From: Caballeronia fortuita
GTDB taxonomy: Bacteria > Pseudomonadota > Gammaproteobacteria > Burkholderiales > Burkholderiaceae
Length of the DNA stretch: 64,000 nt
NCBI RefSeq assembly: GCF_001544835.2
Contig: NZ_FCNX02000002.1
Coordinates: 62,001 to 126,000 of the forward strand
Direction: 5' to 3'
Position numbers and translations under genes: made by a program
Part shown: in pieces, positions 7,984 through 17,090 of the stretch
Layout: each line of letters begins with the position of its first letter
How positions within the stretch are numbered: the stretch's first letter is position 1
The notes under the pieces: generated by a model
What the model saw: the letters and a program-made list of their open reading frames with translations, nothing else
Databases searched by the model: none
Told to the model about the DNA's origin: nothing

Positions 7984-8790
7984 TCAGGCAGCGTGGAAGA
8001 ATTCGAGAATCGCGTCGATCTGGCCGCTGTGCATGTCGATGCCGGTCACGACAGGACAGCCGCATTCGATGGCCTTCGCGATGAGCGCCGTAGGCTCGCC
8101 GGGCGGACGCAACACGACATCGCCGACGATCTGTTCGGGGCGAAACGCATCGAACGGCGCGGGCATGCCGTCGCCCGCCTTCATCCCGACGATCGACGCG
8201 TTCACGACGATGTCCGCGCGCGGCGCATCGGCATCGCCGGCGACGATCTCGCAGCCCTCGCACGACGCCGACAGTTGCGCGGCCAGCGCGCCCGCCTTCG
8301 CGCGATCGATATCGCAGAGCGTGATATGCGCGACGCCTGCATCCGCGAGCGATACCGCGATGGCCGCGCCCGCGCCGCCGCATCCGAGCACGAGCGCGCG
8401 CTTCGCCTTCAGGTCGTGGCCCTTCGCGAGCAGGCCGCGCACGAAGCCTTCGCCGTCGAACATGTCGGCGTGCCAGCGACCTTCGTCATCGCGACGTAAT
8501 GCGTTCACCGCACCGATGCGCGCGCCGCGCGAATGCACTTCGTCGGCGATGGCGAGCGCATGCGTCTTGAATGGCGACGTGACGAGCAGGCCGTCGAGAT
8601 TCTTCAAACGCAAGAGTGTGGGCAGCACCGCATCGATCTCGCCTGCATCGATGTGCATCGGCACGAGCACGGCGTCGATGCCCGCTTCGGCGAACTTGCG
8701 CGTATAGACTTCGGGCGAGCGCACCTGCGCGATTGGATCGCCGATAATCCCGTACAGCCGCGTGCGCCCCGTGATCGATGCGGCACTCAT
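7984..8790 (-). CDS. shikimate dehydrogenase-like protein (AroE paralogue)
   Basis: A 268-residue NAD(P)-dependent dehydrogenase of the AroE family. The catalytic lysine lies in SPFKTHALA, the substrate aspartate in MFDGEGF and the nucleotide loop in LGCGGAGAA. The N-terminal substrate loop reads IAQVRSP where biosynthetic AroE has IAHSxSP, so one of the two serines that hold the shikimate carboxylate appears replaced. With its place in a catabolic operon this suggests a related cyclic hydroxy-acid substrate rather than a role in aromatic amino-acid synthesis. I chose the ATG at 8790 because it overlaps the preceding TGA as ATGA; an ATG six codons upstream is also open. Confidence 0.86.
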   Translation of the reverse strand: MSAASITGRTRLYGIIGDPIAQVRSPEVYTRKFAEAGIDAVLVPMHIDAGEIDAVLPTLLRLKNLDGLLVTSPFKTHALAIADEVHSRGARIGAVNALRRDDEGRWHADMFDGEGFVRGLLAKGHDLKAKRALVLGCGGAGAAIAVSLADAGVAHITLCDIDRAKAGALAAQLSASCEGCEIVAGDADAPRADIVVNASIVGMKAGDGMPAPFDAFRPEQIVGDVVLRPPGEPTALIAKAIECGCPVVTGIDMHSGQIDAILEFFHAA

Positions 8791-10394
8791 GCGCGGCTCC
8801 GATGCCACTCTGCTATGCGCGCAGAACGATGCCGCCGCTCGCGCGCCACCGTTTCCTGCTTGATGCCCATGAGACCCGGCGCGAAGATGCGCGCGTCCAT
8901 CTCGTGCACATCGGTCGCGATGGTGGGCCGGAAATCCATGTGCACAAAAATATCGCGTTCGATATCGATGCCCGGCGCGACTTCGACCAACTCGAGCCCT
9001 TCATCGCCGACACGAAACACCGCGCGCTCCGTGACGAACAACACGGAGTTGCCCCGCGCGTGCGCGAGCGGCGCGCTATAACAGATCTGTTCGAGCGAAC
9101 GCACGAACTTGCGATGTTTGCCTTCCTGCACGATGCGCGTCTTGCCGTTCTCCCATTGCACGTCGAGCCCGCCTGCGGTCAACGTGCCGCTGAAGATCAC
9201 GCGCCTCGCGTTCTGGCTGATGTTGATAAAACCGCCCACGCCGATGATCTTGTCGCCGAAGCGGCTGATGTTCACGTTGCCGTGCGCATCGACTTCGGCG
9301 AACGAAAGGAACGCGAGATCGAGGCCGCCGCCATCGTAGAAATCGAATTGCGACGGCTGCTCGATCATCGCGGCGAAGTTCTGCGCGCCGCCCGAGTCGC
9401 GGCCCGTGATCGGCGCGCCGCCGATCAGGCCTTGTTCGTTCGTGAGGATCACCGAGTCGAGCAGGTCTTCTTCGGCGGCGACCGTCGAGAGTCCTGTCGA
9501 GATGCCCGCGCCGAGATTGCATACGGCATGCGGATACAGTTCCATCGCCGCGCGCCGCACGATCACCTTGCGCGGCCCGAACGGCAACGGACGAATCTCC
9601 GAAAGCGGCACGCGCAATTCGCCCGCATAGCTCGGGTCGTAGTCGGTCGCGTAAGTCTGACGCTGCTCGGGTTCGACGACGACGAAATCCACGAGAATGC
9701 CGGGAATTTTCACCTGTTTGGGCGGCAGCGTGCCGCGCCGCGCCATGCGTTTCACCTGCACGACGACGATGCCGCCCGCGCGCCGCGTCGCCTGCGCCAT
9801 CGCGAGCATTTCGCCGAGCACGGCTTCCTGCTCCATCGTGACGTTGCCGTCTTCGTCGGCGGTGGTGCCGCGCAGGAATGCAATGTCGATGGGAAACGGC
9901 TTGAAGCGCAGCCATTCCTCGCCGTCGATATGCATCAGTTCGACGAGCATCTCTTCCGTCGACGGACTCTGCCGCGCGCCCTGCTGACGCGGATCGACGA
10001 ACGTGCCGAGCCCCGTCTTCGTGATGAGGCCGGGACGCCCGCCCGCCATTTCGCGCATCATTTGCGACAGCACGCCTTGCGGCAGCGTGTACGCCTCGAT
10101 GCTGTCGTTCGCGGCCATCGTGACGAGGCCCGGCGAATCGACAAGCGCACTCGTGATCGCGCGCTTGAGCAGACCTTCGTGCGCGAGATGGCTCGCACCG
10201 AGCGCGGCGCGGTCGCCGATGCCGACCACGCTGATCGACGTGATGCCGCGCGGCTCCTGATCCGCGAGAAAGCGCCGCTCGACCGCCGCGAGCAACGCTT
10301 CGGGCACGGCATGTCCGCCGCCCGATCCGCTGATCACGATGGAATCGCCCGAACGCACCAGAGCGGCTGCGTCGTCGCTGGAAATTCGTTCCAT
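8787..10394 (-). CDS. two-domain acyl-CoA:carboxylate CoA-transferase
   Basis: A 535-residue class I CoA-transferase with fused alpha and beta domains, as in YdiF and acetate/propionate CoA-transferases. The N-terminal half carries SGSGGGHAVPEALL. The C-terminal half carries TNEQGLIGG, which should hold the catalytic glutamate that forms the glutamyl-CoA thioester. GAGISTG and late GGLDLAFLSFAEVD blocks match the family. A GAGG ribosome site precedes the ATG. It lies 67 bases after the aldo/keto reductase and overlaps the AroE-like gene by four bases. It likely activates the imported acid with CoA from acetyl- or succinyl-CoA, parallel to the CaiB enzyme in the next operon. Confidence 0.9.
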   Translation of the reverse strand: MERISSDDAAALVRSGDSIVISGSGGGHAVPEALLAAVERRFLADQEPRGITSISVVGIGDRAALGASHLAHEGLLKRAITSALVDSPGLVTMAANDSIEAYTLPQGVLSQMMREMAGGRPGLITKTGLGTFVDPRQQGARQSPSTEEMLVELMHIDGEEWLRFKPFPIDIAFLRGTTADEDGNVTMEQEAVLGEMLAMAQATRRAGGIVVVQVKRMARRGTLPPKQVKIPGILVDFVVVEPEQRQTYATDYDPSYAGELRVPLSEIRPLPFGPRKVIVRRAAMELYPHAVCNLGAGISTGLSTVAAEEDLLDSVILTNEQGLIGGAPITGRDSGGAQNFAAMIEQPSQFDFYDGGGLDLAFLSFAEVDAHGNVNISRFGDKIIGVGGFINISQNARRVIFSGTLTAGGLDVQWENGKTRIVQEGKHRKFVRSLEQICYSAPLAHARGNSVLFVTERAVFRVGDEGLELVEVAPGIDIERDIFVHMDFRPTIATDVHEMDARIFAPGLMGIKQETVARERRHRSARIAEWHRSRA

Positions 10395-10461
10395 GAAATG
10401 CCTCGTCTTGGTTTGTCTTGTATCGCTTTGCCTGAGTCAACGAACCGCGCCGCGTGCGCGC

Positions 10462-11349
10462 CTAATCCACTTCGCGCCCGCGCGCGGCCTGCCAGATCGC
10501 GTACCACTCTTCGCGCGTCAATTCGATATCGAGCGCATTCACCGCGTCGCGCATGCCGTCGATGCGCTGCGTGCCCGCAATTGCAATCGGACGCGACGGC
10601 AGCCTGAAAATCCACGCATACGCGATCGATACCCAACTCGCCACGCCACGTTCGCGCTGTATCGCCTGCAACGTCTCACGCACGCGCGCCGCGACGGGAT
10701 CCTGTTCGTCGAACAATCTGCCGCCACCGAGCGGCGACCAGATCATCGGCGTGACGCGCGCCGCTTGCAGCGCGGTGAGCGTGCCGTCTTCGAGCGGCGT
10801 CGACATAAACGGCGACAGCTCGATCTGATTGGTCGCGAGGGGAAGGCGCGCATGGAGCGCATCGAAATCGCGCGCCTCGAAGTTCGATACGCCGAACGCG
10901 CCGACCTTGCCTTCCTGATTCAACCGTTCGACTTCGCGCGCGAGTTCTTCCGCGTCCATCAACGCATCGGGCCGATGCAGCAAGAACAGTTCGATGCGCT
11001 CGCTTCGCAACGCGCGCAGCGATCGCTCGACGCTTTCGCGCAGATGCGCCCCGCTGCTGTCGTAATGCTTCACGCGATGCCCGGGGCGCGCTGGCGACAC
11101 GAGCTTGATTCCCGCTTTCGTTATTAACTGGATGTGCGCGCGCAAGCCCGGGCGCGACGCCAGCGCATCGCCGAACAACGCTTCGGCTTCGTAGCCGCCG
11201 TAGATATCGGCGTGATCGAAACTCGTCACGCCCATCGCGACGCATTCTTCGATGAACGCCGCGAGCGCCTCGCGCGACATGTTCCAGCGCATGACGCGCC
11301 ACATGCCGGCGACCACGCGCGACGATTCGATAGCGGGCGGTTGCATCAT
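10462..11349 (-). CDS. aldo/keto reductase
   Basis: A 295-residue NADPH-dependent aldo/keto reductase. The catalytic tetrad can be read: Asp and Tyr in FDHADIYGGY, Lys in LITKAGIK and His in FLLHRPD. The overall shape resembles YdhF-type members. It starts three bases after the IclR gene's TGA, with two tandem ATG codons, so translation is probably coupled to the regulator. It would interconvert a ketone or aldehyde and an alcohol in the same pathway as the AroE-like dehydrogenase. The substrate is unknown. Confidence 0.93.
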   Translation of the reverse strand: MMQPPAIESSRVVAGMWRVMRWNMSREALAAFIEECVAMGVTSFDHADIYGGYEAEALFGDALASRPGLRAHIQLITKAGIKLVSPARPGHRVKHYDSSGAHLRESVERSLRALRSERIELFLLHRPDALMDAEELAREVERLNQEGKVGAFGVSNFEARDFDALHARLPLATNQIELSPFMSTPLEDGTLTALQAARVTPMIWSPLGGGRLFDEQDPVAARVRETLQAIQRERGVASWVSIAYAWIFRLPSRPIAIAGTQRIDGMRDAVNALDIELTREEWYAIWQAARGREVD

Positions 11350-11352
11350 CGG

Positions 11353-12171
11353 TCACGCGACGCGTGCGGGCCGCCGGTCGGGCAGGCCGGTGCCGCTCGG
11401 TCGCAACGGCCATAGCCCGGCGAGTTCGACGGCCGTGTTTTGCAGCCTCGGCGCGATCGCTTCGATCTGCGCGGCCGTCATGCGCACGCTCGGACCCGCG
11501 ACGCTGACAGTGCCGAGTGCGGGGCCCGTGCCATTCACGCGTATCGGCACCGCGAGCGCGGACACGCCAGGCTCCGCTTCACTGACCGCGATCGCGTAAC
11601 CGCGCTGCTCGGTGTGCGTGAGTTCCTTCAAGAGATCGTCGATGGATCGCACGACGTTTGGCCCTTGCCTGTCCACATCGCTGAAGCCCATGTCGGTGAC
11701 GATCTGGATCGCGCGTTCGCGAGGCATCGTCGATAGCCACGCTTTGCCGGTCGCCGTCGAGTACACGGTGACGCGCCCCGTCGCGGAACTCGGCGGCTGG
11801 TAGATGAGACCGGCGGTCGCGCCCTGCGCCTGCGCGAGCCAGACAAGCGTATCGCCATCGGCGACGGCGAGGCGCACGAACTCGCGCGTTTCCTGCGCGA
11901 GCCGGTCGAGTACCGGCTGGCAGATGTTGGGAATGCCGGTGGCCGCGTAGAACCTTTGCCCCATGACCGCGAGACGCATCGTCAGCCGATAGAAGCTCGT
12001 GTCCGGCTCCTGCGCGACCCAGCCCAGATCGACGAGCGTCGAGAGCAGCCGATGCGCGCCGCTCTTCGGCAACGACAGACGATCCGCGATCTCTCCGAGG
12101 GGCAGCATGTTGGCACCCTCAGCAAGAAGCCCGATGATGTCCAGGCACCGCTCCGCTGGAATGTGCGACAT
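11353..12171 (-). CDS. IclR-family transcriptional regulator
   Basis: A 272-residue IclR-type regulator. A winged helix-turn-helix occupies residues ~1-70 (RLSLPKSGAHRLLSTLVDLG), followed by the GAF-like effector domain with STATGKAWLS and EAEPGVSALAVPI. The frame is open further upstream, but ATG 12171 gives the normal length and is preceded by CGGA at a suitable distance. It is embedded within the catabolic run, between the dimeric alpha/beta-barrel protein and the aldo/keto reductase, so it probably controls this operon in response to a pathway intermediate. No operator could be assigned. Confidence 0.93.
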   Translation of the reverse strand: MSHIPAERCLDIIGLLAEGANMLPLGEIADRLSLPKSGAHRLLSTLVDLGWVAQEPDTSFYRLTMRLAVMGQRFYAATGIPNICQPVLDRLAQETREFVRLAVADGDTLVWLAQAQGATAGLIYQPPSSATGRVTVYSTATGKAWLSTMPRERAIQIVTDMGFSDVDRQGPNVVRSIDDLLKELTHTEQRGYAIAVSEAEPGVSALAVPIRVNGTGPALGTVSVAGPSVRMTAAQIEAIAPRLQNTAVELAGLWPLRPSGTGLPDRRPARVA

Positions 12172-12196
12172 AGTGATTCCGTTGACCAGGTTGAAT

Positions 12197-12925
12197 TCAG
12201 GGCGCACGCGATGCAGCGCCCAACCGGCATATCTCGAGCGTATAGACCGCGGCGTCGGCTCTCGGCCGCAATCCGGCGTCGCGCAGTTGCGGGGCATCGA
12301 TCCATTCGCGCGCGCGTTCGGCGGCCTCTTCCGTCGATGCCTCGACGAGCACAATCCACGCGGGCACATCGAACGTGCGGGTGCGCGACTCTTCGGTATC
12401 GAGAAAGCTCGCCTGATCCGATGCGAACAGATGACACGCGAGCACGCCGGTCGATGCCATCGCTTGCGGAAACGCGACATCCCGCAGATAAGCTTCCGGC
12501 GTCGCGTCCGCCGATTCAGCCCGGTCGATGCGCATCGCGAGCACATAGCCGCCCGTGCTCTCACCCACGCTGAACACGGGCCGGCACACCGCGCGCGACG
12601 TGTTGCGGAAATACGCGAGCGTCTTCGTCGTCGCCGGCGTCGGCGCGTTCAGGCGCGCCATGTAGTCGGGCGAGCTCATGACATCGAGATCGGCGGCTTC
12701 GTACATCGTCAGCCACTCGGGCGAATGCCCCGCACGACGAAGCCGCCTGCCGCGCCGGAATCCGGGAATCGCCAGGCGTTCGGGAATGTGCTCCTTGTCG
12801 TGCCATGCGTAGAACTGTTCGCGCCCGGCTTCGTCGATGTCGTTCCACACGAGAACGATGCCGCTGCCTAGTAGCGCGGGGCCAGCAATCGGGTTGTCGG
12901 CGGGCTGATCCGTTTTCGCGTTCAT
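12197..12925 (-). CDS. two-repeat dimeric alpha/beta-barrel (EthD-like) protein
   Basis: A 242-residue protein of uncertain function. The N-terminal half has WNDIDEAGREQFYAWHDKEH followed by IPERLAIPGF, a pattern seen in ferredoxin-like dimeric barrel proteins of EthD or stress-barrel type. The C-terminal half repeats a similar strand-helix layout with conserved tryptophan and acidic residues. No signal peptide or membrane segment is visible. It overlaps the enoyl-CoA hydratase gene by ATGA and lies 25 bases before the IclR gene, so it is co-transcribed with the pathway. Such proteins sometimes act as small-molecule isomerases or mono-oxygenases without cofactor; I cannot assign a reaction. 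Confidence 0.75.
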   Translation of the reverse strand: MNAKTDQPADNPIAGPALLGSGIVLVWNDIDEAGREQFYAWHDKEHIPERLAIPGFRRGRRLRRAGHSPEWLTMYEAADLDVMSSPDYMARLNAPTPATTKTLAYFRNTSRAVCRPVFSVGESTGGYVLAMRIDRAESADATPEAYLRDVAFPQAMASTGVLACHLFASDQASFLDTEESRTRTFDVPAWIVLVEASTEEAAERAREWIDAPQLRDAGLRPRADAAVYTLEICRLGAASRAP

Positions 12926-13707
12926 CGTCCGAGAAACTCAGGTTCGCGTTTGGCAAAAAATGCGGCGGCGCCTTCGTGTAGATCGTGGCTGTCGAAGATC
13001 TTTTGCTGCACGACGGTTGAAAACGACAACGCGGCATCGAGCGGCTGGTCCAGCGCGGCATCGACGAGTTGCTTGGCGAAGCGATTCGACAGCGGGCCGC
13101 GCGCGCAGATCGCGTGCGCCAACTCGCGCGCAGCCGAAAGCGCGGAGCCTTGCGCCGCGACCCGGTTGACGAGGCCCCACGACAACGCCCGTTCCGCGTC
13201 GATGGTCGCGCCGGTGAATAACAGTTCCTTCGCGCGCGCGGGACCGACGAGACGCGTGAGCCGCAACGAGCCATTGCCCGCAAGTCCGCCGAGGCGCGCT
13301 TCGGTGAGACCGAGCGCGACGCCCGCGCGGCACACGCGAAGATCGCACGCGAGCGCGAGTTCGAGACCGCCGCCGAGCGCGGGGCCATCGATGGCGGCGA
13401 TCGTCGGCATCGACAGGCGGGCGAGACGGCGCAGCACCATGTCCTCGAAGAGGATCTTCTTCTCGCTGGCATCCGCAAAGATGTCGACGAATTCCTTGAT
13501 GTCGCTGCCCGCGCAGAACGCGCGCGCCGAACCGCCATGCACGATCACGCAACGCAGATCGTCCTGCATTTCGAGTTCGTCGATGATCTTGTTCAGCGAG
13601 CGCAGCAACGCGCGCGTGACGAGATTCAGCGGGCCGTTCGCGAGCGCGATCTCCGCGATGCGGCCATCGACGTGCACGTTCACCGCGCCTTCGGATGCGT
13701 CTGTCAT
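12922..13707 (-). CDS. enoyl-CoA hydratase/isomerase family protein
   Basis: A 261-residue crotonase-fold protein. The oxyanion-hole region HGGSARAFCAGSDIKEF and the GPALGGGLELALACD block are clear. A glutamate sits in the second active-site position (LTEARLGGLAG). It hydrates or isomerises enoyl-CoA thioesters. Both ends overlap neighbours by ATGA (the ABC ATPase before it, the barrel protein after it), showing tight translational coupling. With the MaoC protein two genes upstream, the operon encodes two distinct hydratases, which suggests successive beta-oxidation-like steps on the imported substrate. Confidence 0.93.
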   Translation of the reverse strand: MTDASEGAVNVHVDGRIAEIALANGPLNLVTRALLRSLNKIIDELEMQDDLRCVIVHGGSARAFCAGSDIKEFVDIFADASEKKILFEDMVLRRLARLSMPTIAAIDGPALGGGLELALACDLRVCRAGVALGLTEARLGGLAGNGSLRLTRLVGPARAKELLFTGATIDAERALSWGLVNRVAAQGSALSAARELAHAICARGPLSNRFAKQLVDAALDQPLDAALSFSTVVQQKIFDSHDLHEGAAAFFAKREPEFLGR

Positions 13708-14564
13708 GGCTGCTCCGCGCTGGCGCGCGGCACTTCGATGCCGTGCAGCACGCCCATGCGCGCGAAGTGCCCGTAGATGGTGTCGACGTAGCGGGCAAAT
13801 TCGGGCGCGTCGCCGAGCACGATCGGACGCGGACGCGGCAGTTCGACCACGATCTCGTCGACGACTTCGCCCGGCGTCGGACTCATCACGAAGATGCGAT
13901 CGGACAGGCCCACCGCTTCCTCGACGCTATGCGTGATGAAGAGCACCGTGGGACGGCGCCGCATCCACAGCGCTTCGAGATCCATGCGCACTTGAAGGCG
14001 CGTGAGCGCATCGAGCGCGCCGAACGGCTCGTCCATCAGGATCAGCGAAGGATCGTGGACGAGCGTGCGAATCAACGACACGCGTTGACGCATCCCGCCG
14101 GAAAGCTGCCTCGGATACTTGTCGACGGCATGTTGCAGACGCAACTGCGCGAACAACTCACGGGCACGCGCTCCGATCTTGTCGCGCGGCAGTCCGCGAA
14201 TGTCGGCTTGCAACAGCACGTTCTCCATTGCCGTTCGGAACTCGAGCAGCAAGTGATCCTGAAACGCGATGCCTACATCGGTCACGGGCTTGTCCACCGC
14301 TCGATTGCCGACGACAATCGTGCCTTCCGAGCGTTCCAGCAAGCCCGCGACCATCAGCATGAGCGTGCTCTTGCCGCAGCCCGACGGCCCGACGACGGAC
14401 ACGAACTCGCCCGCCTCGATGTTGATGCTGAGCGACTTGAGCGCACGGAACGGCTTGTCCGTGTCCTCGCCAAAAATCTTGGACACGCCGTCGATGCGAA
14501 TCGGCACACCGGCCGGCGTCACGTCATTGCTTGCGGTTGTCGGCATGATCGTTTCGGTGGTCAT
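13704..14564 (-). CDS. ABC transporter ATP-binding protein, nitrate/sulfonate/taurine type
   Basis: A 286-residue ABC ATPase of the SsuB/TauB class. Walker A is GPSGCGKST, the signature is LSGGMRQRVSLIR, Walker B is LILMDEPFGALD and the H-loop is ITHS. The Q-loop reads AFQDHLLLEF. It powers the importer formed with the permease at 16129-16947 and the binding protein at 15093-16097. The ATG at 14564 lies 11 bases after the MaoC stop and gives the usual length; the upstream extension overlaps MaoC in another frame and was discarded. Confidence 0.93.
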   Translation of the reverse strand: MTTETIMPTTASNDVTPAGVPIRIDGVSKIFGEDTDKPFRALKSLSINIEAGEFVSVVGPSGCGKSTLMLMVAGLLERSEGTIVVGNRAVDKPVTDVGIAFQDHLLLEFRTAMENVLLQADIRGLPRDKIGARARELFAQLRLQHAVDKYPRQLSGGMRQRVSLIRTLVHDPSLILMDEPFGALDALTRLQVRMDLEALWMRRRPTVLFITHSVEEAVGLSDRIFVMSPTPGEVVDEIVVELPRPRPIVLGDAPEFARYVDTIYGHFARMGVLHGIEVPRASAEQP

Positions 14565-14575
14565 GATGTGATCGG

Positions 14576-15067
14576 TCAGGCGGATTGCTCGACGGCGGCA
14601 AGCGGCACCTTCGAGCACAGAAGCGCCTTGGTGCCCTGCTGCACGACCTGTCCGTCCTGATTCACGATCTTCACGTCGAAGATCGCGATGGCTTGCGTCG
14701 GCTTCGATTTGCTGTCGCGCAGCTCCTTGATCGAATAGTCGACGAACATCGTGTCGCCGATGAAAAGCGGCGCGACGAACTTCCAGTCGTTGATGCCGAG
14801 AAAGGCAATCGCGGTTTCGCGCAGCTCGCCGGTGCGCGCCCACATGAGGCCATGCGCGTAGGCGAGCCCGAGCATGCCGTGCGCGACGCGCCGGCCGAAC
14901 TGGCTGTTCTTCGCGTAGACGTCGCTGGTGTGGAGCTCCGAAAAGTCGCCCGTCATGCCCGCGAAGCCTACGAGGTCCGCGTCGGTGATCGTGCGGCCGG
15001 GACTGCGGAATCGCATGCCTTCGTGAAGATCCGCATAGCGGTATCCAATGCGTCGCTCATCGGTCAT
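14576..15067 (-). CDS. MaoC-family (R)-specific enoyl-CoA hydratase-like protein
   Basis: A 163-residue hot-dog fold protein of the MaoC dehydratase family. The hydratase block is visible: DLVGFAGMTGDFSELHTSD, with the catalytic aspartate and histidine, then VAHGMLGLAYAHGL. It probably adds water to an enoyl-CoA with R stereochemistry. It is inserted between the binding-protein and ATPase genes of the ABC importer, an arrangement that ties substrate uptake to CoA-ester metabolism. Confidence 0.9.
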   Translation of the reverse strand: MTDERRIGYRYADLHEGMRFRSPGRTITDADLVGFAGMTGDFSELHTSDVYAKNSQFGRRVAHGMLGLAYAHGLMWARTGELRETAIAFLGINDWKFVAPLFIGDTMFVDYSIKELRDSKSKPTQAIAIFDVKIVNQDGQVVQQGTKALLCSKVPLAAVEQSA

Positions 15068-15092
15068 ATTCAGGTATCCGTATCGATTCGAT

Positions 15093-16097
15093 TTACTTGC
15101 ACGCGCGCATCTGATTCGCGGGTGGCAGGAACTCGTCGGTGTAGTACTTCTTCGGGTCCTGCCCGGCGGGAAGCAGCTTCACTTCCGAGAGCAGTTCCTG
15201 CGTCCTGGTCCACGACGCGTCTTCGGCCTTGCCGACGCTCTTCGCGCCGCCGCTGCAAAACAGCGGCGTGATCGCGGCGAGTTCGGCGGCGGCCAGCTTT
15301 TCGTTGACGTTCGGGAACACGGTCTTGAGATCCTTCACCGCCTTGTCGGGATGGTCCATCGCGAAGCTCCATCCCTTCAGGCTCGCCGCGACGAACTTCT
15401 TGACGACATCGGGATTGCTCTTCAGATAGTCATTGGTCGCGAAGATCGACGTGCTGACCGTCGGCACGCCGTAGTCCGCGAAACGGAAGTTCACGAGTTC
15501 CGCGCCCTGCGCTTCCAGTTGAATCTGATACGAATCCATCGATCCGAGGATCGCGTCGACCTGACCTTGCAACAGTGCGGGCACCATGCTCGGCACCGGC
15601 ATGTTGATGAGCGTGACATCCGATTCCTTCAGGCCGTTTGCCTTGAGGAACAAAGGCAGCATCGTCGTTTGCGACGAACCGGACGGCACGCCCACCTTGC
15701 GTCCGGCGAGATCCTTGATCGACTTGATGCCGGACTTCTTCAGCGCCGATACCTCGTTCGGGTTGGACTGATAGACGGTAGCGATGATGCGCATCGGCGC
15801 GCCCTTTGCGATCAACTGGCTCACCGCGACTGCATCGGCATAGGCGAGCTGGGCGCGGCCGTTCGCGACGAGCTGCGCCGTGTTGCCGGAACCGTTGCCC
15901 TCGGTGATCTTCACGTCGAGCCCCGCCTGCTTGTAGAACCCTTCCGCAGCCGCCGCCGCGAAGCCTGCGTTCGGACCACCGGCCGTCCAGTTCAATTGAA
16001 ACGGAACCTCGGTATCGGCGACGGCCCTGCCGCAGACGCCCGCCGCGAGAGCGAGAGCCAGCGTGGCCGAAGCGAGTTTGCCGATGGTCGTATGCAT
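15093..16097 (-). CDS. ABC transporter substrate-binding protein (NMT1/ThiY-like)
   Basis: A 334-residue periplasmic binding protein of the nitrate/sulfonate/NMT1 type. The N-terminus has a signal peptide with a hydrophobic core ending near ALAAGVCGRAVA, and the mature part starts with VPFQLNWTAGGPNAG, typical of ThiY/NMT1-like binders. The central GVPSGSSQTT loop is where ligands usually bind. Gene order permease, binding protein, MaoC, ATPase makes it the recognition component of this importer. Family ligands range from thiamine precursors to aromatic and sulfonated acids, so the ligand is not known. Confidence 0.93.
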   Translation of the reverse strand: MHTTIGKLASATLALALAAGVCGRAVADTEVPFQLNWTAGGPNAGFAAAAAEGFYKQAGLDVKITEGNGSGNTAQLVANGRAQLAYADAVAVSQLIAKGAPMRIIATVYQSNPNEVSALKKSGIKSIKDLAGRKVGVPSGSSQTTMLPLFLKANGLKESDVTLINMPVPSMVPALLQGQVDAILGSMDSYQIQLEAQGAELVNFRFADYGVPTVSTSIFATNDYLKSNPDVVKKFVAASLKGWSFAMDHPDKAVKDLKTVFPNVNEKLAAAELAAITPLFCSGGAKSVGKAEDASWTRTQELLSEVKLLPAGQDPKKYYTDEFLPPANQMRACK

Positions 16098-16128
16098 GTG
16101 TGCGCTCCGTGTGCGGTTTGTAGTTGGA

Positions 16129-16947
16129 TTAGTTGAATTTCGCGCGCTGCCAGGGCGTCATGGCCCATTCGGCGAATTCGACGACATAGTTGATCGCGAT
16201 GCCGATCAGCGTCAGGACCGCGAGGACGGCGAACGTCAACTCGACGTCCATCGTGCTCGTGCCTTTCAGCAACACGTAGCCGAGCCCTTTGTTCGAGCCG
16301 ACGAACTCGGCCACGATCGCCGCCGTCGAAGCGATGGTCGCCGACGTCTTGATGCCCGAGAAGATGACGGGCAACGCGGCGGGAAGCCGAAGAAAGCGGA
16401 ACGTCTGCCACGACGATGCGCCCATCGACTTCGTCAGATACAGCAGGCGCGTATCCAGAATCTGGAATCCGCTGATGCTTGCTAGAAGCAGCGGGAAGAA
16501 CGTCATCAGCACGGTCAGCAGCACCTTGGACTCCATGCCGAATCCGAGCCACACGAGGAACAACGGCGCGACGGCGATCTTCGGCACGAGCTGCATGAAC
16601 ATGAGCGGCGGATAAATGATCTGCTTCGCGACGCGCGAGAGCGCAATGGCGAGGCCCAGCGGAATCGCGGTCACGACGGTCAGGCCGAAGCCCAGCAGGA
16701 TTTCGGCGAGCGTGATCAGCGAGTTGGCCCAGATGTCGCGCCAGTCGGTGACGATGCGTGCGAAGACCCCGCCGGGGCTTGGGACGAGATAGGGCGGAAT
16801 CTTGAACAGCGGAATGGCCACCGCCCACAGGACAATGAGTGCAACGAAAGTCGACGGCGGCAGGCAAAGCCATCCGATGCGCCGCGCTCGGCGGAGAATC
16901 TGGGAAGGCGGATGCGCAGCCGTCGCGCGCGCCGATGCATGACCCAT
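16129..16947 (-). CDS. ABC transporter permease
   Basis: A 272-residue inner-membrane permease of the SsuC/TauC class with about six helices and the EAA-type loop KSMGASSWQTFRFLRLPAAL. The ATG at 16947 is preceded by GAGGAG at the right distance; a TTG fifteen bases earlier would place that site inside the coding region, so I rejected it. It is the first gene of the importer-catabolism operon and follows the LysR gene by 143 bases, leaving space for its own promoter. Confidence 0.93.
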   Translation of the reverse strand: MGHASARATAAHPPSQILRRARRIGWLCLPPSTFVALIVLWAVAIPLFKIPPYLVPSPGGVFARIVTDWRDIWANSLITLAEILLGFGLTVVTAIPLGLAIALSRVAKQIIYPPLMFMQLVPKIAVAPLFLVWLGFGMESKVLLTVLMTFFPLLLASISGFQILDTRLLYLTKSMGASSWQTFRFLRLPAALPVIFSGIKTSATIASTAAIVAEFVGSNKGLGYVLLKGTSTMDVELTFAVLAVLTLIGIAINYVVEFAEWAMTPWQRAKFN

Positions 16948-17090
16948 AAGTACGCTCCTCAACAGGAAGCGACGCCGCGCGATGGAAGCGCAGTCGCGTC
17001 GTAGATTGAATGTCGTTCAATCTTGAACGCGAGACCATTGGGGCAAACCCAAAGGCGAATGGTCTGAAGTGTCGTGCGCGAATTGTGTGG

